A DNA stretch of 64,000 nt from Tenrec ecaudatus (Eukaryota; Chordata; Mammalia; Afrosoricida; Tenrecidae), in the NCBI RefSeq assembly GCF_050624435.1, contig NC_134547.1:29002419-29066418 (forward strand), in the 5' to 3' direction. The notes beneath the pieces were generated by a model, which saw only the letters and a program-made list of their open reading frames with translations, did not search any database and was not told the origin of the DNA. This document shows positions 1-14,700 of the stretch, piece by piece. Position 1 is the first letter of the stretch. Each line of letters begins with the position of its first letter. Both the position numbers and the translations under genes were made by a program.

Positions 1-640
1 TGAGGTGGGGAGTGCGGAGTGGAGACCCAAAGCCCATTTGTAGACCACTGGACATCCCTTACAGCATCTTGGGGAGGAGACGAGCCAGTCAGGGTGCGAT
101 GTAGCAACGATGAAAAATACAACTTTCCTCTAGTTCCTAAATGCTTTCTCCCCTTCCCCTCCCACTATCATGATCCCAGTTCTACCTTGCAAGTCTGGCT
201 AGACCAGAGGATGTACACTGGTACAGATAGGAACTGGAAACACAGGGAATCCAAGGTGGATGATCCCTTCAGGACCAGTGGTGTGAGTGGCGATACTGGG
301 AGGGTAGAGGGAGGGTGGTTTGGAAAGGGGGAATCAATTACAAGGATCTACATGTGACCTCCTCCCTGGGAGATAGGCAACAGAAAAGTGGGTGAAGGGA
401 GACGTCGGACAGGGCAAGATATGACAAAATAATAATTTATAAATTACCAAGGGTTAATGAGGGAGGGGAGAGCAGGGAGGGAGGGGAAAAATGAGGAGCT
501 GATGCCAGGGGCTTAAGTGGAGAGCAAATGTTTTGAGAATGATGAGGGCAATGAATGTACAAATGTGCTTCTCACAATTGATGTATGGATGGATTATGAT
601 AAGAGTTGTATGAGCACCAAATAAAATTATTAATATATAT
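1..640 (+). mobile_element. L1 3' UTR, young afrotherian family (cut by window edge)
   Basis: This is the same 3'-UTR sequence seen in at least eight other places here, with the landmarks CTGGACATCCCTTACAG, CATGTGACCTCCTCCCTGGG, GGGGCTTAAGTGGAGAG and the terminal TAAGAGTTGTATGAG followed by AATAAAATTATT. Family identity as L1 comes from the copy at 4140-6510, where the same UTR follows L1 ORF2 sequence. The short reading frame at 19-357 is a chance frame in this UTR. Confidence 0.85.
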
Positions 641-1313
641 AATATTTAAATGGATTTTTTCATGTTTTAGGAATATCACAACTTGATATGGATTTGTCTA
701 AGTTTGTCAAAAACATTCATTATTACAATTCAATTTATATTTTAAAAAGCAGAAGAAATCATGAGAAAAGGGAAGCCAAGTTAAACAGAACTTTCTCAAT
801 TTCTTTACTGAAACTTTAACTTACTTAAAATTCAACTTTAACTTCACAAGTTGAAATTACCTCTAAGCTTTAAAACCATTTTCCCTGAGAACGGAATTTA
901 AATTATGATGATAACCAACGTGTTTCATAGTGTTTTAAAATCATAGCTGTTTTAAGCACGTGTAGCCTCTATGACTTATTTATAGTGCTAAAGGAGCTGT
1001 TTGACAAGCAGCTGGTCTAGCAAGACAGATTTGTAGATTAAATGTGGATGGACACTTTTGGAGAGCTGGGAAGGAATATTCCTACTAATATAAAAACCTA
1101 TTGTTGTGAATCAGTAAAATTCTACGTAAACTTTGCCCAAATATTGCTATTGAGAGGGCATTGAACTTGATGTCATCACATAATCAGTGTTGCTTGGAAC
1201 TGGAAGGACCAGAGCTTTGAATTAAAGTGAATTGTGGCCACTACATAAAGAAGAATGGCCTAGTCTTTGAGCAATTCAGAGATGTACCACTGGGAAAGGA
1301 AGTACCGTGCTGT
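641..1313. other. WDR88 intron 9, A/T-rich, nothing recognised
   Basis: No exon, RNA gene or repeat was identified by eye in this A/T-rich stretch. Confidence 0.5.
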
Positions 1314-1455
1314 GAGGAGGCCTAGGGCGCTGTTGGGTACGTGCTGCACAGCCAGCCACAGGACTGGTGGCTCACCTGCACCCGGGGAAGGCGATGAGGC
1401 TCTCTGCTCCTGTCTCCAGGGCTGCTGTGAGTCAGAATTGGAGGCAGTGGGCTTT
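1314..1455 (+). mobile_element. AfroSINE, degraded copy
   Basis: A decayed SINE with a recognisable middle (GATGAGGCTCTCTGCTCC) and end (CTGTGAGTCAGAATTGGAGG, then GCAGTGGGCTTTT). Confidence 0.6.
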
Positions 1456-1535
1456 TGAATTGTATTATAGGCAGAAAGAAACTGCCCGTGTTGGTGTTGT
1501 AATGAACTATAAGTAAAATATATATGTTTTATTGC

Positions 1536-1712
1536 ACATTGGGCTGCTAACCAAAAGGTCAGCATTTTGAAACCACCAGCTGCTCCAAGGGAAAAAGATA
1601 AGGCATTCTACTCCCATAAATAGTTACACTCTTTACAAGGAAGCAGTTTTTCCTATACAATCACTATGAGTCAGAATTAACTCGTTGGCAGTGAGTTTGT
1701 TTTTGTCTTTTT
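1536..1712 (+). mobile_element. AfroSINE
   Basis: It shows the box-like start GGGCTGCTAACCAAAAGGTC, the middle CTACTCCCATAAATAG and the end ATGAGTCAGAATTAACTCG, then GGCAGTGAGTTTG. Confidence 0.8.
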
Positions 1713-2654
1713 TGTTATTGCATCTATGTTCTCATTAAAATTCATATATTTTATATCTTTAAAAATACAATAAATTCTAAAAAATGAAATGGCCAATAAA
1801 ATGTTCAAGTAAAAGTAAGTTGCTATTACAGAGGACAAAAAGAAACATTATAAAATGTTATGATTATGATATTGAATTTTTAATATATTTCTCATTTATT
1901 TCACTGGTCCTGATAGTTACTGCTAATTATTACTATTTGCAACTCTTAACTGGTGCTGTTGTTATTTTGTTTCAATAATAGCATTGATGTAACAGAAAAG
2001 TAGAAAACACACAATAGAATCTAATTTCAAATAAGCACCTATTTTTCATATTCTTATGTTAAAGTAACAACACATAAGCATAGAATTAGTTTTTGGTTGT
2101 TATTATGTTTTTTGTTTTGCTTAGTAAAGTTGTGTTCCATGTTGACATTCTAAAAAGTTGGTCATGTGCAGAGACTTGTCCACAGTCTTACATACCTAGA
2201 AAGCTCAAATCTTGAGAGAGACTCAAGGAAAGGCGGAGAATGTTGACTCCCTGCCCCAGGTGCTCATACTTGGAGCACAGCCATCATGTGCCATTGAGAC
2301 AGGAATCTCCTTCCCCTCCTCCACCACCACCCCTGGAACCTTGGCATGGCCTCTGCTTTGCCCTTGAATCAGTACTCTCCTTTCAAGGCCCTCTCTGTGT
2401 TTCACCAGTCTGAATAGGCCCTTGTGCCCACCAAACTCAAATATCAGTGGTGCCAACATAGAAATCTCTGGCAGCTCCTCATAGGAGATGATGGAAGGAC
2501 TTGCTCCTTGCTCTCTCAGGCAACACCCTGAAAGGAGGTGACCTAGTCAAATTGAACCTGCCCAGAAATTTTACTTGGCAATAACCTATTTGTTACCACT
2601 AGTTCTGAAAAAAGGCAACTGATTTTAAGTCCTTCAGAAGCTGACCACTTTTAC
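1713..2654. other. WDR88 intron 9, mostly non-repetitive, nothing recognised
   Basis: The last blade of WDR88 was searched for here on the minus strand and not found. No repeat is obvious. Confidence 0.5.
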
Positions 2655-2723
2655 CTTTGAAGCAGACAGGATCCATTTCTTGTTGTTGCTAATGGCAACA
2701 TCCATCACCCAATCATTATGGCC
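2655..2723 (-). CDS. WDR88: WDR88 exon 9 (start of blade 7, residues 371-393)
   Basis: 69 bases, phase 0 at both ends, between acceptor TTTTTCCACCAG and donor AAG|GTAAAA. It encodes GHNDWVMDVAISNNKKWILS followed by ASK, the GH dipeptide and first strands of the last blade. The exon is too short to show as a long open frame and was found by reading the minus strand for the expected continuation of blade 6. The continuation (a DRT..LWN type strand and the C-terminal tail) was searched for between bases 1 and 2654 and not found, so it lies outside the window. Confidence 0.9.
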
Positions 2724-5700
2724 CTGGTGGAAAAATAAAATTTTAACAGTGAATTAGAAAGCATGCCTTTATAATTACAACAAAAGTCAGGAACCCCATG
2801 TTGCTTACATTTAAGTAAAAGGAATTAATTGTACTACCTGTTTCCATCAACAATATTTAAGGTGGAATACAAAATAAAAGGGCTTGTGATTCATGTGTAT
2901 GTCATGGTAATGTGTGTGGAGTTTAGCCTGTCAATCAGGTCACAGCCAATGACACTTCTTTGTGGGTGTGACCTAATCATGAAGATTCTGGGAACTTCCT
3001 CTCTTTTTTTCCTGGGAGGAGGGCCACACTCTCTCTCTGCTTCACCTAACTGCCAAGGAGACACACTCAAGAGCTAGAGGAGCCATATAGAGATGCTTCC
3101 ACCACCACTGGATCCACAAGACTTTTCACCCACCAGCCTGTGATCTTCCTTCATTCCGCATCATTGCATGTGTTGGTGAGTCTAAAGAGGAATTTATACA
3201 CTAGCATTTGACATATGGGCTAATATCAGATCTGGACTGGGCTGGGATGTTTTCTCAATATACAATTGATCTTTGATATAAAGCTCTGTCCTATATATAT
3301 ATATATGAAAGTCCCTGGATTTGCTTCTCTAGTAAACTCGGTCTAACACACACACATTAATTTTTTTAAATTTGATTTTAATCCTTTTTGTAGGAGTCTC
3401 AAATCCCCCTCAAGAGATGAAAGGACGTGTGCCTTGGATAAATACTCTGTAGCATCTTGGAAAACAAGGATGCTACTCTGAGAACTAATGTGTGCCTGAC
3501 CCAAGCCATGTTATTTTCAATCAACCACCTCAAATGCATGTGAAAGTTGGACATTAAATAAGGAAGAGGAATCGGTGTATTTGGTTGCATTGTGGTGCTA
3601 GTGAAGGAAACTGAAAGTCCCATGGACGGCCAAAGGGAAAAACGCCTCTCCTGGAAGAAATAACAGTGAGAGGACTTCTTAGAGGAAAGGATGATGACAC
3701 TTGGTCTTACGGACTCGGGGCATGTCAGGAGAGATCAGTCCCTGAGAAAGGACACAGGCCAGGTAAGATAGAGAGGCAGCAGGAAAGAGAGAGGCGTGGA
3801 AGGGATGGATTGACACAGTGACTGCACAATGGGCTCAAGCTTGAGACTACTTGCGAGAATGCTGCAGGGCCAGGTAGGGTTTCATTCTGTGGTGCACAGG
3901 GTGGCTATGTGTCAGAACAGACTCGGTGGAACGTATCACACACAACCACTTTATACAGACCCCAGATAAGCAAAAGACTACCAAAGATGAAGACGGAGCA
4001 GGAGACCTCTTACTTCTCCATTTCAAAACCCACAAAGCCACTGCAGTTAGAACGGTCTGGAACTAGTGCAACGGTAGATGCGTGCACCGATGGAATAGAA
4101 TGATGAGCTTATAGGTCAAATACCCACCTTCAGAAAGTTGAAACATGTTAAATGTGGAAGAGATAGTCTCTTATGGTGCTGGAAATATTGGATATCTATT
4201 TGTGAAAGAATTAAATGGAACCCTAATCTCCTACCATCCACAAAATGAATACAAGATCAATCAAAGACCTAGAAGTAAAATCTAGAACTTTAATAAACAT
4301 GAATTTAAAAAATAAGAACAAGCTTGGGGGCCCTAATACATAGCATAAATCCACTATAAAATATCATGGAAACACATACAAAGAGATCAAGATAAAATAA
4401 ATTACTGGGGTTAGAGACAAATATGCATCAAATATCTCACAAAACAACTAAAAGGAGAACCCTCACACTGTGAGGTGGGTGGGTGGTGGAATACCAGTGA
4501 TATATGCAACAGGGGACTAATCTCAAAAATGTATAGAAAAATTTGACACCTCAACAAGAAAAGGACAAATAATGAACGAAGACATTCAGGCAGCCAACAA
4601 ACCTGTCTCACAGTCATTAGCCGTTCTAGAGTCACAAATCAAAACAGCAGCCAAACCCCACCTCACGCAGGATTAATAGCAAAGTAAAAAACAAACAAAG
4701 AAGCATAACAAATGCTGATGAGAAAGCAGAGCAACTGGAACCCTCAGGCACTGCTGGCAGGACTATAAAATGATGCAGCTACTATGGACCTTCCTCACAA
4801 AGTTAGGAGAGCAATGCCATGCGACCCAACATCCCCCTACTCGGTACATATCCTCGAGAAATAAGAGTCATGACACGAATACATGTGTGCACACCCATGT
4901 TCATCATCGCAGTGGTCACAATAGCAAAGAGATAGAAACAACCCACATGCCCGTCAGTGGAAGGATGGATTTAAAACAAAACAATAACTTTACTATGCAC
5001 ACCACACACACAATGGAATACTATAAAATGCTAGAGTATAATGAGGAATCTGCAAAACACGTCATAACATGAATGGACTTGGAGGACATTATGCTGAATA
5101 AAATAAATCAAGCACAAAAGAAAAAGTATTATATGAGACCACTAGTATGTATATAAAAAGAAAGGTTATCACAGGAAAAAATGTATTTGATAGTTACCAG
5201 GGAAGGGAGGAAGGGGAAGTCATGAGCTAGAGGGTAGATAAGTGTTGGTTGGCTTGAGTGAAGGGCTGGCAGTACACAATATGAGGGAGCAGGGAAATAG
5301 CAGAGGCAGGGGAAGACGGAGGTTTGCAAGAGTTAAAGGCAACAGAGGCAAAGACTGTAATAGATACAATCCTATAACAGTGAGTAGATGCTTGGATAGA
5401 CATGCAGGCTGAGCAGGTATGAGAGCGAGAGTAAGAATAGACTCACAATTTATAAAGGTCTAAATAAAGGCATGTAAATATGTAAATATATTTCTATAGG
5501 ATGGTGGGGAAATAGACCTATGTGCATATATTTATAGGTTTAGTATTAAGGCAGCAGATGGACATTGGACTTCCACTCAAGTACTTACTCAATGCAAGAA
5601 CACTTTGTTCTAGTAAATGGCATTCCATGATGCACTCCTACCAGACACGATTGCTGAAGACAAATATGTGCATAAGCAAATGTGGTGAAGAAAGCTGTTG

Positions 5701-8700
5701 GTGTCTGGCTATCAAAAGATATAGCATCTGGGGTCTTAAAGGCTTGCAGGTAAACAAGCAGCCATCCAGCTCAGAAGCATCAAAGCCCAAGGGAAGAAGC
5801 ACACCAGCCTGTGTGACCACAAGGTGTCGAAGGGATCAGGTATCAGGCACCGAAGAACAAAAACCATATCATTGTAAATAAGGGTGAGTGCAAAATATAG
5901 ACCCAAAGCCCATCTGTAGGCAACTGGACACCCCTTACTGAGGGGTCACAGGGAGGAGACAAGCCAGTCAGCTTTCAGGGTAGAAATAATGAAACATACA
6001 ACTTTCCTCTACTTCTAAATGCTTCCTCCCCCCACTATCATGATCCCAATTCTACCTTACAGGTCTGGCTAGACCAGGGGAAGTACACTGGTACAGATAG
6101 GAACTGGAAACACAGGGAATCCAGGACAGATGATCCCTTCAAGACCAGTGGTGAGAGTGCCGGTACCTGGAAGGTGGAGGGAAATTAGAGTGGAAAGGGG
6201 GAACAGGTTACAAGGATCTACATATAACCTCCTCTCTTAGGGATGGACAACAGAAAAGTGGGTGAAGGGAGACGTTGGATAGTGTAAGATATGACAAAAT
6301 AATAATTTATAAATTATCAAGGGGTCATGAGGGGGAGAGGAGGGAAGGGGCAAAATGAGGAGCTGATATTAAGGGCTTAAGTAGAAAGCAAATGTTTTGA
6401 GGGTGATGATGGCAACAAATGTACAAATGTGCTCGACACAATGGATGTATGTACAGATTGTGATAAGAATTGTATGAGCCCCCTATAAAATGATTTTTAA
6501 AAAACAAACAAAAAGAATAGACCCACAGAGTTATATAGCAAGGTCAATTGGCATATCATAGTTCAAAGAGATGGCGTTCTAAATCCTATTTTGGCGAGTA
6601 GCAATTGGCATTTTAAAAGCTTGTGAGCTGCCGTCTAAGTTAAGGTACGGCTATGGGTCACTCTCCATCCAGGAAAGAAAGACGAAAAGCAAGATGCATA
6701 GAAATCATCAGTCCAACGGACCATGGACCATGCAAACATCAGTTTCTACACCCTGAGACCAGAAGAACTACATAGTGCCCAGCTACCACTACCAACTTCT
6801 CTCCAAAGGATTGCCTCAAGGTCCTGGATAGAATGGGAGAAACTGTGGAACGGAACTCAAAATCATCAAAGAGATTACCGTAGGTTTACTGGTCAACTAG
6901 AGACTGGTGGCGCCCCCAAGGCTATGGCCCTTACCCTCCAGGTACTGAATTGAACTTACTTGCACATCAGAATAATCAACCAGTTAAGACCAAGGAGCAG
7001 CATTTACCTAAGAACAAAGTTCCGGAGGTTAGGAAAGGAGGAGGAATGGAATAAGGAAATACTAGGAGGAAGTGGGGTATATGACAGAATCCCAATTGAG
7101 GGAACTACAATGGATGAGTTGAATCAGAATATACATGAATTGTTAAAAGTAAAAGTATGGCCTGCTCTGTAAAACTTCACCTCATTCACAATAAAAACCT
7201 TAAAAAAAATCATTAGATCCTCAGATGACCAGCTCATCTCTCTCAGAGGAGACATTCTGTCTTCTAGAAACAGCACACATATGAATGAGCAAGTCTGGGT
7301 TGCAAGTAACTGAGAACTCTTCCACTGTGCCACCCCTCCACCCCCACCCCCCTCATACCCGCTGCCATCCAGACAATCCCCACTAAGAGCAATCCTGTAC
7401 AGCGTTTCCAAGGTTATAAATCTTCATGGAAGCAGGTAGCCTCACCTTTCTCGATGGAGTGGCAGGTGGGTTTGCACCACGAACCTAGCCCAGAATACCA
7501 CAGGAGCTCCAGCCACTAAAGCGTAAGCAAATTACCCCCTGCCCTTCTGGTCAAAAGGAGTTTGCAGGAGATGCAAGTAACTGCACATGCTGGTTCCAAC
7601 ACCTCATGATGTCAGGGCTCTGCGTCAACATCTTTATCGTTCTTTTGACTTCTCCCCTGGAAAGAGGTGGGAGGTGAGTCGATGTGGTGAGGTAGGAAGA
7701 GAAAGAGCAAGAGAGCAAAGATGCTCTGATTCGGGAACAATAAGATACGAGATTGGAAAACAAAGAGAAGGAAGAAAAAAGAAGTGGAAACAGGAAAACC
7801 TAATAGTGGTACAAACTGACTTTTACACACAGGAAGGGTTAACATTCAGCTTTAAGAGGTTTGCTTTGTTGTGATGTAAACCCAGACTCTCGGGAAAGAT
7901 GACTCAGACAGTCTGGGCTCCAGGGACCTGAGCTTTGGGGCACCCAAAGGGACTTATTATACATTTGGGCCAAGGATCATAGAGAAACCAAGAGTCCTAG
8001 ATGGAAGAATTCAGAGCGAGAGGTGACCGACCATGAGATGGCAAGACCCAGGAGGATGCAGAAATCTAGCTGTGGAACAGGGGTCAGGCCTAGCTATCTT
8101 TTGGGGCATGCAAGCCCACTAAGTACAGATAAAGACATATGTCACAGGAAGGGGTTGCACTATAGGTAATACAGTAATGAGAGGGGGTGGTCTAGGGACA
8201 TACACGCAATAGGAAGAGGAGGGATTGGGGGTATACATGTGACAAGACAGTGGATCCTAGATTTAGGATGGCAGCTTAGCTTTGACCTGTTCTCTGGATC
8301 TCCATAGGAAGCATTATCAGTAGGGTGTAAACCCCACCTACTGGAACCAAATAGATGACTCGAGGCCTGTCCTTTGTTCCCAGCAGCAGGGAGCAGGCCC
8401 ACCCTTGGTCTGGTGGCTGTGTCTTCAGGGAGGATGTCTGTAAGCACCTGACCTCCCCCCACAATGATGCCCCATCATTTTGACGGCCCATAGTTTTCTA
8501 TTAGGGCATCTGTCCCACATAATATCTGCTATTCATGAGCGTCCTCCCATCTCTGGGTCCAGGTACTTGGTGCTCCGTCTCCATGAAATGCCCTTCCTCA
8601 GGACCCTCACGCATCCACTTCCTCCTTGCTACTCCGTTCTCAGCTCAAATGCTGCCTTCTCTTTTAAGGCCCTCCCTGTTCACACCCCCTGGCACCTGCT

Positions 8701-11700
8701 GCTAGCTCTACACCCGGTGGGTTTGTTGGGTAGCTCTAGCGTAGGGCTGGGGGATGTCCGTTAACGCATGCCCAGAGAGCCAAGCACGGGAACAAGGATT
8801 GGCGCACTGCGCATGCTCAGAGGCTCAGGTTTCCCGCAGGTGGGCATGGTTGGGCGCTAAACCTGGATTGGCCCACCTGGGCTAGGTGAATGCAATTCAG
8901 CCAATGGGGTCGATCAGGGGTCATCCACCACGCCTCCCTGTGGAATCCTTGAAAAGGCAGGAGCCCAGAGTGGAGACAGACTTTGTCTGTGTGACGCTGA
9001 GCAGTCTCTGCCAGGCTGCATGGTCGGGAGGAGTCCTATGGGTGCCGTGTAAACCTGAAACTTCTTCTAACTCTCATAAAACTCACTTGGATCACGAGCC
9101 AGGCTTCGGCGTGAATTCTTTCTCATGCGGGGCCAAGGACCGAGGTATAGATCTAGCTCCAGAGAGATCTAACAGGTTCCTCCATGTCTCATCATTGAGG
9201 ATGAATAGTTTGCTGGTTTCTGTCCCTCTGCATATATGTGTTGGCTCCATTAGTGGGGCATCTCAGTCTGCCTCACCACCACTCCACCACCACTCTGGAG
9301 AGCTACTTAGTGCTGTACCCATGTCCATCTGATCCATTCCTACCTTCAAGTAGAACTTCCGGCAGCCTTCTCCCACATCCCAAATAGCCACCGTCTTGTC
9401 ATAACCTCCAGACACGAGGAAAGAGGCTGCAACACAAAAAGGGGCTTTAGGAGGGCGGTCTTCCCCAGCCACGTGCTTCCTCCTCTGGTCAAACTGAAAT
9501 GGGCTGAAGCTGTGCTGCCAAGGGCCCCGTGGCTCAATCGGAGGACAGTGAGGCCCCTTCCTGGGTGCCTCCATGGGCCCCAACCAGACATGGTATCTCA
9601 GCCCAATACAGCCAAGGAGAGAAGCGGGAGGGGTAGTGGAGTTGTAAGGCTGGCCCAGACATCAGATGGCATTTAACGAGGAAAATTTGTTCCAAGGTGC
9701 CCTGGTATTTCTCCAAATTAGCCTTGATTCTGTATGTACTAGCTGGGGATCAGCCCTCTCTCTCACTTCCCCAAACACAAAACAAGCCCCACTCACAGCT
9801 AAAGGAAGTATGACTTTTGGCTCTGGGTGCAAAGAACAATCATCGCAGGTTCTTTCACTGTTGCTGGACGCCCATGGCAGCTGCCTGTCATTGTTCCTGT
9901 TCACATCCATAGCCTCTCTCACTTAGCAGTTTCCTGGGGGAAACCAACCCTCGCCTACATTCAGCCCCCTTGCTCTGGAGGAGATGATCCCAACCCCTAG
10001 CTCTCAGGGGATGTGAGTCAGCCAGACCCGGAGCCCTTAAGCCCCTGCTAAAGTGCGATAGGCATGTGGCCCAAGTGAAGTCAATGGGTGTCTTCCTCAG
10101 AAACTGTACTGGCACCATCTGAAGCGGCCGGGGTGGATCCTCAGCCATCTTTGCCTTCTTGAAGAGAGAACCCAGTGTAAGAGGAAAGCTGAGCTGAGGG
10201 ACAGAAAGAGTTGAGTTCCTGACCGTGTTTGTATGTCTCTAACCAACCATGCTGAAGCCAGACCTACTCCTGGACTCTGCCATCACGCTATTGTTAGGAG
10301 TTATTGAATAGCTTCTGATGAATATTGACGCTATGTGCAATCAATGAAACACTGCCTGGTCCTGCACCATCCTCATAATTGTTCCTTATGTTCGGGCCAC
10401 TGCTGCGGCCACTCTACCAATTCATCTATCTCATGAAGGCTCTCCTTGATTGCCTCCCTCTGCTTTACCAAGCCTATCGTCCTCTCCAGGGGTCGGTCTC
10501 TCCTAATAATGTCCCTCCTGATAGCATGTCCCAAGCACGTAAGTTGAGATTTTGCCAACCAGAGTTCTAAGGAAAATCTTGGTGTCCTTCCAAGAAACAT
10601 TAGTTCCTTCTGGCAGTTCACGATCCATTCAGCATTCTTCGCCAATGCCGTCTTTAGAGGATCCCATTCTCTGATCTTCCTTCTTCATGGTCCAGCTTTC
10701 CAAAGCATACGAGGCAATGGACAACTCAACCCCTGGGTTGGGTCAAGAGCACATTGGTCTTTAAAGTAACAACTTTGCTTTTTAATACTTTAAATTAGTC
10801 TTTGGCGGCGGATTTGCTCAGAGCAGCACATCATTTGGTTTCCTGACAGCTATGCGTATGGAAGGAGTTGTGGATCCCAGTAAATGAAATCCTTGACAGC
10901 TGCAGTCTATTCTCCATTATGTCGTGATATCACTTCTTGGTCCAGCCGTAAGGAGGGTTTGCTATCCTAATGTTCAGGTGTAATCTGTAGTGAAGGCGGT
11001 GGCCGCCACGCTTCATCACTTAATAATTTAAGTCCTCATCCCTTTGAGCCAGCAAAACTGTATCTTCTGCATATTTCAGGTGATTCACGAATCTTCTAAT
11101 GCCTTTGCAAAGTCAATAAAATACAGATAAGCATCTTTCTTGTATGTTCTGCTCTCAGCCACAATCTGTCTGGCATCAGCAATGATATCCCATGCTCCAC
11201 ATTGTCTTCTGAACCCAAACTGGGTTCTGGCAGTTCCCTGATGTCCTGCTACAACCATTTTAAATTATCTTCACCCAAGTTTACTTGCATGTGCTATTAA
11301 TGATATTGTCTAATAATTTCCTATGTGTTATATTTCATTTTTTGGATGACTTCCACTTTTCCTAGATTTATACTTCATACATTCTGATGTGATTATGAAA
11401 GTTTACAACGGTTTCTTCTCATTTTGAGTCCTGCCACATCTGCAAAGGAAGGTCCTGAAAGCTTTACTCTGTCAAGGCCATTAATATGTTGATTCTGCCT
11501 TGAGAAGGCAGCTCTTCCCAGGTATTATTTTTAGTGTCTTCCAACATAAGGAACTTATCTTCTGGCACGATACCAGGCAACGTCCCACTAACATGCACAA
11601 GATTTACACTGGCCTTCCCCCCCCCCACCCCCAAGACTACATCAGTAGGTCCCCTTCTTCCTTGTCTAGCTTAGTCTGGAAGCGCCACAGAAGCCTGTCC

Positions 11701-14700
11701 AAATGTCTCTGGAGCCACTTGAAATAATGGCGGCATAGCTTTCAGCATCGCAGCGCCATGCAAGCCGCCACCGTGCAAAAGACTGACAAGCAAGCAGCAT
11801 CACCGGCGCCAACAAATTCCTTTTGTTGCTTAAGGCGTGCTGCGTTAGTCCCTGTCGCCTGTAAGCAGATGTCTGCTGATGGAGCTCCCTCCTGACTCTT
11901 TGTTCTCGTGGAAATTCATCTCCGTTCATTGCTGGTGTCTTCGGAAAGCGCCTTACTGTATCTTATTGCACTGGGGAAAGTGCAGCTGCAAACATGGTGA
12001 GACTCGCTGTCCCAGCCCTCCCACGGTCGCCACGTCCTCCCCCAGGCTAGGTGCTCGCTCACCGTCTCTGGTGAAGCAGCAGGAGCTCACGGAACCTTCG
12101 TGGCCCTGCATCAGAGTCACACAGGCCCCTTGGCTTCGGAACTCCCCTGTATGGACGTTCCATATTTTCAAGGTCTTATCCCACGAGCTTGTGCAGAGGA
12201 AATGGCCGCTGAAGGTGAAACAGCAGTTTGAAATTAGATTGTTATGTGCCCTGAAACACAGATGGAAGGAGAGCATGGATGAGCACTTCACAACTGGGGC
12301 ATCTGCGGGGGTTCGTGACAGCAATGCGAGGGAGGGGAGGGGGGTTGAGTCTGATCTCAGGTCACCCAAGGGGAATATTCCTTTGGGTCGCGACATCCCA
12401 AGGCCCAGGTGTTCATTTCAGCTGACTACAGCACAGTATCATAGACTTTACCAACCTCTGCAGCTTTGACTAACTCTTGGTTGTGGGAGGGCTGTCTTTT
12501 GGACTGCATGATGTTTAGCAGCGGAGCCACCTCCATTTATGATAACTAAGCATGTCTTCAGATCTTATCACGTGCCTACTGGGGGTACACATTGCCCCTA
12601 GTTGAAAACCATTGCACTGAGTTTTGAAGAAAAAAATAGCTTAATTGAAAAAAAAAAATCCATCAGTGGCAGTTGATGGACTAACAAACCTTTTCGGGTT
12701 TGGTGTTGGATCACAATACAAAGGGGTTCTCTCCTTCTTGGCCAGAAAAATGAACCTACAGATTCAAGAAGCTGGGTGTACCCCACACAGACAAAGCCAA
12801 AGACATTTACACCAAGACACAGCATAATTAAACATCTGACAGTGGGACACACACACACACACACACCTTGAAAACAATGAGAGACAAATGGTACCTTACG
12901 TACAGATAGGGCATAAGCCATTCACACGGCAGCACATTTCTCATAGAAACCAGGGAGGCCAGAAGGAAGTAACACATTTGCAATTTTCAAGTGCTGAAAC
13001 ATGAAGATCTAATTGTCCCTCTAGATTTCTTTTGTTTGTTTGATTTTATTTATTTATTTTTAATCATTTTCTTGGGGGCCCATACAACGCCCATCACAAT
13101 CCATACGCACATCAATTGTGTAAAGCACATTTGTACATTTGTTGCCCTCATCGTTCTCAGAACATTAGCTTTCTACATAAGCCCCTGGCATCAGCTCCTC
13201 ATTTTTATCCCCTTCCTGCCTGCTCCCCACTCCCTCATGAACCCTTGATAATTTATCAATTATTTTGTCATATCTTACACTGTCTGATGTCTCCCTTCAC
13301 TCACTTTCCTGTTGTCTGGTCCCCCAGGGAGGAGGTCACATGTAGATCCCTGTAATCGGATCACCCTTTCCACCCTACCAACCCTTCAGTCCCTCTAGAG
13401 TTCTATCTCCTACAAATTTATCTATCAGGATTTAAGAGGAAACCAAGACATTTTCCCAGGGAAGGAAAACTAAGAGAGTGTATCTGCTTCAGACCTAACG
13501 AAAAGAGGGCTAAACAAGCTTATCCGAACAGAAGGGAAACAGAGAGGAGCACCCGGAGAATACCAGGAAGGAAGAACTCTCAGCGCACAAGAACATGGCT
13601 GGAAAGATGTCCCTTCTCCTTTTGAGTCTTCTAAATCAGGTGTAATGGTTTTAAAAACGACCATGAAATTCACAAATCCACTAATTACAAATTTCCCAAA
13701 AGCTAGCACGGTCAGCGATATAATTTGCAGGTCTCAATGCAAAAGTAAGACATGCAGCCCTTGGTAAAGAAAGATTAGGAATTTCCCAACTTGGGTAGCA
13801 GATGATAAACCCAGCAGGGCACCTTCGAGCGTGGGAGCCTGCGTGACCATGCGGGCCGTGCACCCGAAGCCAGTTCTGGGCTGCACCCTGGTGATTTCAG
13901 GCAGCAATGCTTTCTGGTTAAGAGCTACAATTCCAGAGAAATAAAAAATTCGGGTAAATAACACATTGAAAAGCGTCCAACATGCCTTTGGATGTTTCTC
14001 ATATTTACCTTGTCCATTACCAGTGGTCCAAGCTGTGTCCACCTTTCCCGCCTCCTCTTCTCTCATTCCCACAACCCAATGGTTCTAAGGAGCATTGACC
14101 AGGCTCTCTGTGGTGGCGAGAGCTGCGCTCCACCACTGCCCCTCCTTCTGGGGCATCTCATGTGGACCTAGATGTTCATGGAAGTCCCTCTCCCGTAACA
14201 CTCACCGTGGAGCCATGTATTATCTTACCCGATCCTCACACCAGCCTCATGAGTGTACCCTTGCACCATGGGAGAGGGTCTTTGTACTGCATAGAGCTTT
14301 CATTGGCTGATTTCCTGGCAGTAAATCTCAAGCCCATCTCAGGCAGGAAACTCCACTGAAACTTGTTCAGCCTCAAAATGACATTCGAGCTGCCACGTAG
14401 GAACCCCACCTTTCCAACATCTCCCACATGGAAAGTGAGATTCTTCCACCAAATCTCCATGGCCTTGCCCACCCATCCCACCGCCATGAGTGGGCACCAC
14501 TGTTTTCTTAGCTTGCAAATGATGAAACTAAGGACCCAGATCACACAGCTAGTGAGTGGTGAATCCTGCACGGACATCTCAGCTTTCTGGGAAAGGCTGG
14601 CACAGGCCACAGCTGGGTGGGTCAGGCATGGGGACACGGTGTGTCCATATTCTGGGCTCTTGCCTCAAGGTCTGTTGGAGAAGGGCTGCCCCACCGCAAG

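Noticed and set aside
1-2654. The last WDR88 exon or exons
   Set aside because: The expected DRT..LWN strand and C-terminal tail were looked for on the minus strand and not found.
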